Assembly (NCBI GenBank): GCA_017394765.1
Contig: JAFPXF010000025.1
Span: forward strand, 1-37,534
DNA from: Bacteroidales bacterium
GTDB taxonomy: Bacteria; Bacteroidota; Bacteroidia; Bacteroidales; WCHB1-69
DNA: 37,534 nucleotides
Direction of reading: 5' to 3'
In this document: positions 31,017-37,534 of the stretch, piece by piece
Numbering within the stretch: position 1 is the stretch's first letter
How the letters are laid out: each line of letters starts with the position of its first letter
Translations under genes and position numbers: made by a program
The notes under the pieces: generated by a model
The model's database searches: none
What the model saw: the letters and a program-made list of their open reading frames with translations, nothing else
What the model was told of the DNA's origin: nothing

Positions 31017-31814
31017 ATGACCTACTACACCTTCGACAACACCTTGGACGGCCTTCTCACTGCTGTGTTTGACGCTTTTGCGCGGCGGGAGCAGCCGGAG
31101 ATGTTGTTGGCGGAGGGAGACCCCGTGCCGTTGTTCTGCGACGCCCTGCATCAAGTGCCGACCGACGAGGAGAAGGCCCGCCGCGTGTGGAAGGGACTGG
31201 AGAAACGGCTGTCGAAGGAGGCTGTCAAAATGCTGATGGTCAGCTGGCTGTCGGAGCTGCCCGAACTCAACAACGCGCTGTTTCAGTACATCTGCAAGGT
31301 TTTCCGGCAGTCGGAAGGAGGCGAGAGCATCGAGCGCAACTTCGCCGACCCGGATGTCTTGGCCGTGACCAACATCGCCCGCAAAGTGATGCACGAGCAG
31401 TTGCGTATGAAACAGTTCATCCGTTTCCAGAAGGCCAAGGACGGCACCTACCTCGCCGTCATCTCACCCGACCACAACGTGCTGCCGCTCATCACCGACC
31501 ATTTCGCCGACCGGTTCAATGACCAGCCTTGGCTCATCTACGACGCCAAGCGGCACTACGGGTATTACTATGACGGTACTGCCGCCCCCGTGCGCATCAC
31601 TTTCGCCGACGAGTCCGCCGTGGCCTTCAGCCTCATCGACGGCCGTCTGAACGACGAGGTGCTGAGCGACGACGACCACCTGCTGCAGGACCTGTGGCGT
31701 ACCTACTTCAAGGCCATCTGCATCAAGGAGCGGATGAACCCCCGCAAGCAACTCCAGGATATGCCGAAAAGGTACTGGAGGTACCTGACAGAGAAACAGA
31801 CAAATAAGAGTTGA
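31017..31814 (+). CDS. UDG-like DNA metabolism protein, partner of the radical SAM protein
   Basis: The 265-aa protein matches the family always found with the radical SAM protein at 28729 (TIGR03915/DUF4130-like). It has an N-terminal region YYTFDNTLDGLLTAVFDAF and a C-terminal uracil-DNA-glycosylase-like segment (ERMNPRKQLQDMPKRYW, about 235-251). It is thought to act with that protein in DNA repair or modification. The pair is normally adjacent; here a toxin-antitoxin module and repeats lie between. The last 66 codons are duplicated at 33941-34138. It has its own promoter. Confidence 0.85.
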   Translation: MTYYTFDNTLDGLLTAVFDAFARREQPEMLLAEGDPVPLFCDALHQVPTDEEKARRVWKGLEKRLSKEAVKMLMVSWLSELPELNNALFQYICKVFRQSEGGESIERNFADPDVLAVTNIARKVMHEQLRMKQFIRFQKAKDGTYLAVISPDHNVLPLITDHFADRFNDQPWLIYDAKRHYGYYYDGTAAPVRITFADESAVAFSLIDGRLNDEVLSDDDHLLQDLWRTYFKAICIKERMNPRKQLQDMPKRYWRYLTEKQTNKS

Positions 31815-31940
31815 TAGATGATAGATAATAGTTGTTGGTAGCTCAAGGCTAACGGCTAATTCCTAACCACCACAAACTTCACATCGCTAATCCCCGCCTT
31901 GGTCTGCACGTGGGCGATGTAGGTGCCGGGGGCGAGGTTG
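31617..31940. repeat. Direct duplication, copy 1 (324 bp)
   Basis: This block covers the last 66 codons of the UDG-like gene, the spacer, and about 85 bp of the minus-strand 3' end of a T9SS cargo gene. It recurs at 33941-34257 with a handful of base changes and a 7-bp length difference (an extra ATAGATG-like unit near 31815). The copies start 2,324 bp apart in direct orientation. Recent duplication is the simplest reading. Confidence 0.9.
31856..31940 (-). pseudogene. T9SS cargo gene 3'-end fragment, copy A
   Basis: The minus strand encodes NLAPGTYIAHVQTKAGISD and VKFVVVRN before a stop, the same end as the intact cargo gene at 34173. Homology stops at about 31940, where unrelated sequence begins. 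The 260 bp from here to the RhuM gene are AT-rich and hold only its promoter. Confidence 0.85.
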
Positions 31941-32153
31941 GGGTAAACGGAAATTGCACCCTTACGAACAAAATCTTCCGAAATTTTAGGCGGCCATACC
32001 GAGGCATCGCCAGATACTGTTTTGTGTATTTTTTGCACTTTGCCATTTTCTTTCCGGAAACAGCAACTTTTTAATCGAAAAATGCCACTTTTATCATTTT
32101 GATTTTTAATAAGTTAAGTTGATTTTATCCTTGATTTTCTCGAAATGAATTTG

Positions 32154-32161
32154 TATGTTTG
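32154..32161 (+). promoter_or_regulatory. -7 promoter element TATGTTTG
   Basis: TATGTTTGC lies 40 bp before the RhuM-PLD start. Confidence 0.55.
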
Positions 32162-32201
32162 CGGGTGAAATTCATAAAACTCAAAATAAAAGGAATCTCT
32201 C

Positions 32202-33101
32202 ATGAAGCAAAATGAAATAATGGCAGAAAACGGTCAACCCACTACGAACACTGGCGAAATCATCCTCTACCAGCCGGACAGCAGCATTAGGTTGGAAGTA
32301 TGGGTGGAAGAAGAGACGGTGTGGTTGAATCGCAAACAAATGTCAATTTTGTTCAACAGAGACAAAAAGACTATCGGCAAACACGTGAACAATGCTTTAA
32401 AGGAAGAATTGGCCGGTCTTCCAGTTGTCGCAAATTTTGCGACAACTGCCGATGATGGCAAGAATTACCAGACAGAGTATTATAATCTTGATATGATACT
32501 ATCGGTCGGGTATCGCGTGAAATCTAAGCGAGGCATAGAGTTCCGACGTTGGGCGACTTCCGTACTGAAAAATTATCTCCTTCGTGGATATGCCATCAAT
32601 CAACGTATCCAGTGTGTGGAACATCGCATAAATACGCAACTACAGGAACATACAGAACGAATCCATAACCTTGAGAACAAGGTTGATTTTTTCGTGAAAA
32701 CCGCCCTGCCGCCCAAAGAGGGCATCTTCTTCGACGGCCAAATCTTCGATGCCTACACATTCGCCTCCGACCTGATCCGTTCCGCACAAAGACGCATCAT
32801 TCTTATTGACAACTATATCGACGATTCGGTGCTTCTGATGTTGGCGAAACGAGGAGATAGTGTAACGGCGGAGATTGTCACGCGGCGTGTGACGGGAACG
32901 CTCTCATTGGACCTTGAGCGGCACAACCGTCAGTATCCGCCTATAACGATCAGGGAATGCGACCGTTACCACGATCGCTTCCTCATCATTGACGACAGGG
33001 TCTATCACCTTGGCGCATCGCTCAAAGACCTAGGGAAGAGGCTGTTTGCATTCAACAGGATGGAAATTGGGGCGGAGGAGATACTAACTGCTAATTCCTA
33101 A
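32202..33101 (+). CDS. RhuM domain fused to a PLD-like C-terminus
   Basis: The 299-aa protein has a RhuM domain (about residues 18-130; VWLNRKQMSILFNRD, YYNLDMILSVGYRVKS, FRRWATSVLKNYLLRGYAIN), a coiled-coil-like linker (HRINTQLQEHTERIHNLENK), and a C-terminal domain ending in YHDRFLIIDDRVYHLGAS. The last part is a PLD-like motif with Arg in place of the HKD Lys, so catalysis is uncertain. The same RhuM part is joined to Fic at 2243, so RhuM looks like a module paired with different effectors. The coding region holds a 13-bp-arm palindrome. The last codons run straight into a copy of the T9SS cargo tail. Confidence 0.85.
   Translation: MKQNEIMAENGQPTTNTGEIILYQPDSSIRLEVWVEEETVWLNRKQMSILFNRDKKTIGKHVNNALKEELAGLPVVANFATTADDGKNYQTEYYNLDMILSVGYRVKSKRGIEFRRWATSVLKNYLLRGYAINQRIQCVEHRINTQLQEHTERIHNLENKVDFFVKTALPPKEGIFFDGQIFDAYTFASDLIRSAQRRIILIDNYIDDSVLLMLAKRGDSVTAEIVTRRVTGTLSLDLERHNRQYPPITIRECDRYHDRFLIIDDRVYHLGASLKDLGKRLFAFNRMEIGAEEILTANS
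32422..32448. repeat. Perfect palindrome inside the second RhuM coding sequence
   Basis: CAGTTGTCGCAAA (32422-32434) and its exact complement (32436-32448) are separated by one base. It covers about codons 74-82 (VVANFATTA). It is at the position that matches the palindrome in the RhuM-Fic gene but has a different sequence. Confidence 0.9.
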
Positions 33102-33200
33102 CTACTACAAACTTCACATCGCTAATCCCCGCCTTGGTCTGCACGTGCGCGATGTAGGTGCCGGGAGCGAGGTTGCTGACGTTGAGGGGACAGCGCACGA
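33091..33200 (-). pseudogene. T9SS cargo gene 3'-end fragment, copy B
   Basis: The minus strand reads VRCPLNVSNLAPGTYIAHV and on to VKFVVVRN and a stop, about 36 codons. It is slightly longer than copy A and differs by several bases, so it is an older or separate copy. It starts inside the end of the RhuM-PLD gene. Confidence 0.85.
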
Positions 33201-33256
33201 TAACTCAAAATCAATAAGAAAATGAAGAACAAACGCGTGCAGTAAAGAAAAAAATA

Positions 33257-33264
33257 TATCTTTG
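33257..33264 (+). promoter_or_regulatory. -7 promoter element TATCTTTG
   Basis: TATCTTTGCGG lies 28 bp before the small gene at 33293. Confidence 0.6.
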
Positions 33265-33292
33265 CGGTCGAAAACCAATATGATGATGGATT

Positions 33293-33433
33293 ATGACGTA
33301 TCTGAACCAATTTCACAAGGAAGTGACGAAGCGCAAGAAGCGGAAAATCGCCGCATCGCAGAAATCGCCGATGAGCTCCGCCGACTTTGCCGAGTACATG
33401 AAGCGCAATTTGGAGCTGACAAAAGCGATGTAG
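33293..33433 (+). CDS. Small basic protein (46 aa) ahead of a kinase remnant
   Basis: The frame MTYLNQFHKEVTKRKKRKIA... ending YMKRNLELTKAM is Lys/Arg-rich and helical and has a promoter. An overlapping frame (33280-33525, 81 aa) is also open; the 46-aa frame is favoured because the kinase remnant continues in the same frame after its stop. It may be the usual small partner of a polyvalent kinase gene. I do not recognise the family. Confidence 0.4.
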   Translation: MTYLNQFHKEVTKRKKRKIAASQKSPMSSADFAEYMKRNLELTKAM

Positions 33434-33800
33434 GCGCTTTTGAAACCGAACAACGGGCGGCTGAACAGTTGGCAACAATGGCAGCATCGTTTCTCTGCTT
33501 CAGAAGATATTGCTACACAACATAATTTTCCCTGATACAGCATATTCATTCCACGGTTTCGCCGGATTCGATGGACGAACCGTACAGCCAGTTCTTTATC
33601 AACCAAGGGTTGCCGATGCCAAACCTGCCAGTCAAATAATGATTGACACTTACATGGCGACGCTTGGCTTTGAAAAGACCATTGAAGAAGGTCATTTTAC
33701 CAATGAGGATTATGAGGCCTGGGATCTCCTTCCTCGAAATGTCTTGGTGGACAACGAAGGGGATATTTTTGTGGTTGACGCGGAAATCAAACGGTTGTAA
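33434..33800 (+). pseudogene. Polyvalent-protein-kinase-like gene, truncated and frameshifted
   Basis: The first part (RFSASEDIATQHNF) and the second (DTAYSFHGFAGFDG, YMATLGFEKT, DLLPRNVLVDNEGDIFVVDAEI) read in different frames, with a shift near 33525. Together they match the C-terminal half of the kinase-like domain of polyvalent proteins, with an HxD-like LLPRNVL loop and a DFG-like VVDAE. The N-terminal lobe is missing. Polyvalent proteins are known from phages and conjugative elements. It is probably inactive. Confidence 0.6.
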
Positions 33801-33904
33801 TAGAGTCTTTTATAACAAATCCCCGGTATTGCTCGTGTCTGGACGTATTATTTCATCGCCCCATCACTACTCATTGCATCGCCAGCGCAACTACTAACTA
33901 CAAA

Positions 33905-33940
33905 CTGCTAACTACCACTAACTTCACATCGCTAACCCCT
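33905..33940 (-). repeat. Short T9SS cargo-tail fragment, copy D
   Basis: CTGCTAACTACC, then AACTTCACATCGCTAA and CCCCTGCC match the last codons and stop region of the cargo gene with small changes, and stop exactly where the duplicated UDG-like tail begins (33941). The preceding 100 bp (33801-33904) show nothing else. Confidence 0.65.
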
Positions 33941-34257
33941 GCCGTGGCCTTCAGCCTCATCGACGGCCGTCTGAACGACGAGGTGCTGAGCGACGACGAC
34001 CACCTGTTGCAAGACCTGTGGCGCACCTACTTCAAGGCCATCTGCATCAAGGAGCGGATGAACCCCCGCAAGCAACTCCAGGATATGCCGAAAAGGTACT
34101 GGAGGTATCTGACGGAGAAACAGACAAATAAGAGTTAATAGATAATAGTTGTTGGTAGCTCAAGGCTAACTGCTAATTCCTAACCACCACAAACTTCATA
34201 TCGCTAATCCCCGCCTTGGTCTGCACGTGGGCGATGTAGGTGCCGGGGGCGAGGTTG
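33941..34257. repeat. Direct duplication, copy 2 (317 bp)
   Basis: This repeats 31617-31940. It includes a 66-codon piece of the UDG-like gene (stop at 34138), without start or promoter, and the true 3' end of the cargo gene. It cannot produce the partner protein. Confidence 0.9.
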
Positions 34258-36194
34258 TGGACGTTGAGGGTGCAGCGCACGTCGTTCACGGGGAGGAGGG
34301 TGAGGATGGTGCCCTGCATATCGGCCACGGAGACGGAGACGATGGGAAACTCCTCCTCACTCTCGATGGTGATTTTGTCCGTGGCGGGATTGGGCCACAG
34401 CCGCACCTCCGGCTTCGGCCCGTCATACTCGGAAATTCCCACATACGGTTCAGCGAAACTCGGGTCGTGATAAAGGGCAAACACCGCGGAAGATTGTCCT
34501 GAAGGGCAGCCTGCAGAAACACTATTGGAAAAAATAATAGAAGAAGTTGCACCACAGCTAAAAAGAAGATTTCCTTGATTATTGGCTAAAACTGAAGGAT
34601 TTTTAAAGCTACTTGCAGCAGTGTTAAAATCAATAGCATTTATAGACTCACCATTATTTGTCCATTGACATATCTTTTTGACAATCAGAGGGTTCGTATA
34701 AGCAAACACCCTGTTGTTTATGACCGCAGGAACTCTTCCACACATCGCATCGGTACAGGGTGCGACCCCCTGATTGAGATAATTGCCTGTCTGGGCATCA
34801 TAGCGGACAAAAAATGTCTGGTTGGACGTACTTTGTTGGTGCCGTTGCAACGGGTGGCTCTCATCGTCAAAATAGACAAGTCCGTTTTGTTCTTCTTGTC
34901 TCACCTCTCCTTGTCCATTGACATAAACAGAGCCGTCAGACACAACGGATCCGGCAAAAGCAGCGTAAGCAGCCTGATAATGATTCCCCCGGGTGAACGT
35001 CTGATTGCACCATTGCACTGTCCCGCTGGTATCATATTTAACGATAAAGCCCGTACGATTCGCTGATGTAACATCCTGCATACTGCAATAGTTCGTGCTG
35101 TCCCAGTATAAGAGAACCGGATATTGGTGCAAGTCGTCTCCATAGCCAGCAGAAAGATCCAATGACATATAACCCGAAACATACATATTGTCATTTTCAT
35201 CAACGGATAAGCCGTGTATATAAAAATTAAAATGAGGATTAATGCTGTCGTGCAACAATTCCCAAGAGGTGGCGATGCCTTCCGTATGCTCCACCATCGG
35301 TTTGGCGTACAGCAGTTCCCAGTCGGGTGAGAATTTATACATCATACCGTTAAAAAAACTACCATCTAATGATTGCACGTTTCCTGGCAAATACACATCA
35401 TACGTCTTGCCTGTATCCCCGTCCACTATTATAGTGTAAGGGTCGCTTTCGTACCCCTCATATCGGAGGTTTGTATATATATAAGTGTTGCCATCCCTGT
35501 CTATGTAAAAAGGAGCAAGCGCAAGCTCAGGATTGCACAACCCATATTCTGCCCGCACCCCGCCTGTTGAAATACTTCTTGACAATGTTGTCACAAAATG
35601 ATTGTCAAGTAGAGTGCCATCCAAATCTAATGTGGCAAAATAGGTGTATCGGCCTGTCTTGTATGGTGGTCTTCGTTGTTCCACAGGTATTTCGTGGACT
35701 TGCGACCCAGTAATCAATGTGTCAAAATAGTATAGCCAGACATTGTTAACGGTAGCATTGTAATCTACATATTCCAAGGACAAATTCCCTGAAATATAGA
35801 CTTTGTTGTCTTTCACTTCCATCCAATGAGGAAGACAATAAAAATATTGATCGCTGGATTTCACTATCTTATACCATAACATATTGCCAAGGGTGTCAAA
35901 TTTGGCCAGCATACTTGTTGGTTTATCAATGTTAAACGCATAAGGATGGCTGGTAAACTGCAACGACTGCCCATTTATAGTTGGATGTCCCCCTATTTGT
36001 CCCAAAACATATATGTTCCCAGACTCGTCGAAGGCGGTATTAACGACTTGATTGTAATAATCTACGGGGTCTCCTCCACTTCCACTCCAATAGTTCGCCC
36101 ACTTCCACTCGCCTTGGGCGGAGGCGGTAGGAAAGATAACCGCAAACAAAGCAGATAAAACCAATAATTGAAAGAGTATTTTTACATTTCTCAT
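34173..36194 (-). CDS. T9SS-exported repeat-rich surface protein
   Basis: The 673-aa protein has a signal peptide (cleavage near ASAQ), a central region of beta-propeller-like repeats (FDESGNIYVLGQ, DRDGNTYIYT, DENDNMYVSGYM), and a type A T9SS sorting domain (VRLWPNPATDKI, then NLAPGTYIAHV and MKFVVVRN). The repeats resemble SBBP/SO-type beta propellers. It should be exported and anchored at the cell surface; ligand unknown. Its 3' end is repeated at three other sites within 2.4 kb. It is convergent with the UDG-like gene (or its duplicate). The promoter is a slightly weak TATCTTTA. Confidence 0.85.
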   Translation of the reverse strand: MRNVKILFQLLVLSALFAVIFPTASAQGEWKWANYWSGSGGDPVDYYNQVVNTAFDESGNIYVLGQIGGHPTINGQSLQFTSHPYAFNIDKPTSMLAKFDTLGNMLWYKIVKSSDQYFYCLPHWMEVKDNKVYISGNLSLEYVDYNATVNNVWLYYFDTLITGSQVHEIPVEQRRPPYKTGRYTYFATLDLDGTLLDNHFVTTLSRSISTGGVRAEYGLCNPELALAPFYIDRDGNTYIYTNLRYEGYESDPYTIIVDGDTGKTYDVYLPGNVQSLDGSFFNGMMYKFSPDWELLYAKPMVEHTEGIATSWELLHDSINPHFNFYIHGLSVDENDNMYVSGYMSLDLSAGYGDDLHQYPVLLYWDSTNYCSMQDVTSANRTGFIVKYDTSGTVQWCNQTFTRGNHYQAAYAAFAGSVVSDGSVYVNGQGEVRQEEQNGLVYFDDESHPLQRHQQSTSNQTFFVRYDAQTGNYLNQGVAPCTDAMCGRVPAVINNRVFAYTNPLIVKKICQWTNNGESINAIDFNTAASSFKNPSVLANNQGNLLFSCGATSSIIFSNSVSAGCPSGQSSAVFALYHDPSFAEPYVGISEYDGPKPEVRLWPNPATDKITIESEEEFPIVSVSVADMQGTILTLLPVNDVRCTLNVHNLAPGTYIAHVQTKAGISDMKFVVVRN

Positions 36195-36253
36195 ACATTT
36201 TTTTTTAATTGTTAATTGTTCTCTGACCGATGTTGGTCACAAATTTCTCGCTG

Positions 36254-36261
36254 TAAAGATA
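36254..36261 (-). promoter_or_regulatory. -7-like element TATCTTTA
   Basis: TAAAGATA on the plus strand, 60 bp before the cargo gene start. The last base departs from TAnnTTTG. An inverted repeat TGACC-N6-GGTCA (36224-36239) lies in the leader. The rest of 36262-36500 is AT-rich; I see only a second inverted repeat CTGTTAA-N9-TTAACAG (36434-36456). Confidence 0.4.
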
Positions 36262-36500
36262 TAAAAAAAAATATTGTAACCCCGGCAACAATTCAAAATA
36301 ATTTTTACACTGAAAATCAGTGAGTTATATTTTTATTTTTGAAAAAAGACATTGCTCTACAAGAGTATTCGCACAAAAAAGCCGGCATCAATACTCCAAA
36401 AGCGACTTTGCCAATCAACATATACACAATCACCTGTTAATATTAGGTGTTAACAGACCGAATTTCAATTCGCTATGAAACACAGACACTCCGCTCCGTG

Positions 36501-36962
36501 TCAACCTTTTGTCCCGAAGAAGTTGACTATGCACCTGTCGTCCCAAAACTCGGCAGCGAGGTCAAAAAGTCTCTCGGCTTTTCGGTCAATGGGTTCGTCC
36601 AACCAGTCCACCATAGAGCGGCGGATTCGGGGACGCGGATTCACATATTTGCCCGGAACACGAGGCTGGCCATAGCCCACTGCCCATTCCCGCCATATCC
36701 CGTGGATAGGAATTTTGAAGCTGACGGCTTCGGGAATGCGGTCAGAATGTTCAATAGTATATTGTATGCTGTCTCGAAGCCTGCGTTCCACCCTGCCGTT
36801 CTTCTTGGTTATGGATGTGCGGTTCTTGCCTTTGGTGAACTGCAAGGTGTTGCGTTTGGCGGCATTGCGCACCATCGAAGCCCACCGCCGCGCCTGCCGC
36901 AGGAACTCCTCGGCGGTGACGATGCTGGTGTCCGAGGTGTCGGTTATGGTGTGGTTGGGCAT
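36501..36962 (-). CDS. Unknown protein, possibly phage-type structural
   Basis: The 153-aa protein starts 2 bp after the stop of the upstream regulator gene, so the two are co-transcribed. A middle segment (FKIPIHGIWREWAVGYGQPR) and a C-terminal segment (SMVDWLDEPIDRKAERLFDLA) loosely recall small structural proteins of Bacteroidales prophages. The match is from memory and weak. No phage genes are nearby. The role is unknown. Confidence 0.5.
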   Translation of the reverse strand: MPNHTITDTSDTSIVTAEEFLRQARRWASMVRNAAKRNTLQFTKGKNRTSITKKNGRVERRLRDSIQYTIEHSDRIPEAVSFKIPIHGIWREWAVGYGQPRVPGKYVNPRPRIRRSMVDWLDEPIDRKAERLFDLAAEFWDDRCIVNFFGTKG

Positions 36963-36964
36963 GG

Positions 36965-37534
36965 CTATTGTTCGGATTCTACGACTTCCCAATGGCCGCC
37001 CTTGTCAGGACCGACACGGCGGATAAGACCTGTTTCACGTAATTTGCGCATATTTTCTTGCGTCTTTCTCAAAGAGATGCCCAACATTTCAGACAATTCG
37101 GAGGCAGTAACAAATGGTTTCTCTCTTATTTCCCGCATAATGGCCTGCTGATTTTCAGTGACCTTTTCTACGACCTTTTCAGTGACCTTTTCTACGACCT
37201 TTTCAGTGACCCCTGCGTTTCCATCATTCCCGTTCCACATAGCGACAATCTCTTTCTTTCTGTGGAACGTAACAAAAACACCCAACGAATCCGCACGGAA
37301 CTCAGGGGCATCCATCTCGGCTTTCTTCATGACCGTCACAATCTTCTCAATGCCACGTCCCCACGCTTCAATGAAGCCAGCCAAGTAAAAAGCGTTGGCG
37401 ATATTCTCATTACGCGGTATAGAAGTATGTGGGGACAGTAACCAATCCGTGGTATGGTTTTCGGGAAGACCTCCATAGTTCCACAATTGCACCCTGTCGT
37501 TATACACTTTCAGCTGAATAGCGGTACCCATATA
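36965..37534 (-). CDS. AlbA_2/HATPase-type transcriptional regulator, 5'-partial
   Basis: The gene runs off the window; the visible 188 aa are the C-terminal part of the divergent AAA-4 (AlbA_2) regulator family. They include YNDRVQLWNYGGLP, then PHTSIPRNENIANAF and EAWGRGIEKIV (HATPase_c_4-like), and a winged helix (TASELSEMLGISLRKTQENMRKL). Between them is a repeat of VTEKVVEK (residues about 108-127 of the visible part). The ATG at 37531 is probably internal, since the family is usually over 400 aa. It heads an operon with the 153-aa protein. Confidence 0.85.
   Translation of the reverse strand, partial: YMGTAIQLKVYNDRVQLWNYGGLPENHTTDWLLSPHTSIPRNENIANAFYLAGFIEAWGRGIEKIVTVMKKAEMDAPEFRADSLGVFVTFHRKKEIVAMWNGNDGNAGVTEKVVEKVTEKVVEKVTENQQAIMREIREKPFVTASELSEMLGISLRKTQENMRKLRETGLIRRVGPDKGGHWEVVESEQ
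37152..37211. repeat. In-gene 12/24-bp tandem repeat encoding VTEKVVEK
   Basis: TTTTCAGTGACC and TTTTCTACGACC alternate five times without error. Copy-number change in whole 12-bp units keeps the frame, so the linker length can vary. Confidence 0.85.

Noticed and set aside
33280..33525. 81-aa overlapping frame at the kinase remnant
   Set aside because: The competing 46-aa frame is continuous with the kinase-like remnant; still, the choice is not certain.

Overview
The window looks like chromosomal DNA from a gut- or oral-type Bacteroidales (phylum Bacteroidota). Almost every gene is preceded by the phylum's -7 promoter element (TAnnTTTG, often TATCTTTGC or TATTTTTGC). It also carries a TonB-dependent receptor, a TonB-domain protein, two large secreted proteins with type IX secretion (T9SS) sorting tails, and exo-glycosidases of families GH78, GH89 and GH33. 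Genus cannot be fixed from the sequence alone. No tRNA, rRNA, CRISPR array, transposase or integrase was found.

Region 1 (1-8.9 kb) is an accessory, defence-like stretch. It holds a DUF4143 AAA+ ATPase, a single-HKD phospholipase D-like protein, a RhuM-Fic fusion, a DnaB/RecA-type ATPase, a second AAA/STAND-like ATPase, a DEDDh exonuclease, a CdiI-type immunity protein, the remains of an AbiEii-type toxin operon, and a secreted DUF6624 protein. Both stand-alone AAA ATPase genes have private, exactly phased repeat arrays in front of them (42 bp and 34 bp; 14 bp).

Region 2 (8.9-21 kb) begins with REP-like palindromes. Next comes an hsp20 gene behind a textbook sigma-54 promoter with three TTGTCA boxes at 21-bp steps. 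After it come a GH78 rhamnosidase, a membrane-protein/XRE-regulator pair, unknown membrane and secreted proteins, a TonB-dependent outer-membrane receptor diverging from a lipoprotein, and a GH89 alpha-N-acetylglucosaminidase.

Region 3 (21-30 kb) has a WYL regulator, a T9SS-exported fibronectin-III protein, a TonB-domain protein, a GH33 sialidase, a DUF3667 membrane protein and a radical-SAM DNA-repair-type protein. Decayed genes lie between them: a CdiI-like fragment, a pyruvate-formate-lyase-activase-like gene and a DUF3990 gene.

Region 4 (30-37.5 kb) starts with a ParE-type toxin (broken by an amber codon) and its antitoxin, lying between two genes that normally sit side by side (radical SAM / UDG-like partner). 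It continues as a repeat-delimited array. About 320 bp covering the end of the UDG-like gene and the 3' end of a T9SS cargo gene are duplicated around 2.3 kb carrying a RhuM-PLD gene and a decayed polyvalent-kinase module, with further copies of the cargo-gene tail between modules. The window ends in an AlbA_2-type regulator and an unknown protein.

The receptor, TonB protein, sialidase, N-acetylglucosaminidase and rhamnosidase fit a lifestyle of trimming host or plant glycans. The toxins, orphan immunity genes and split or duplicated fragments show heavy turnover of small selfish or defence modules. The most unusual signal is a perfect but sequence-unrelated palindrome at the same position inside both RhuM coding regions.
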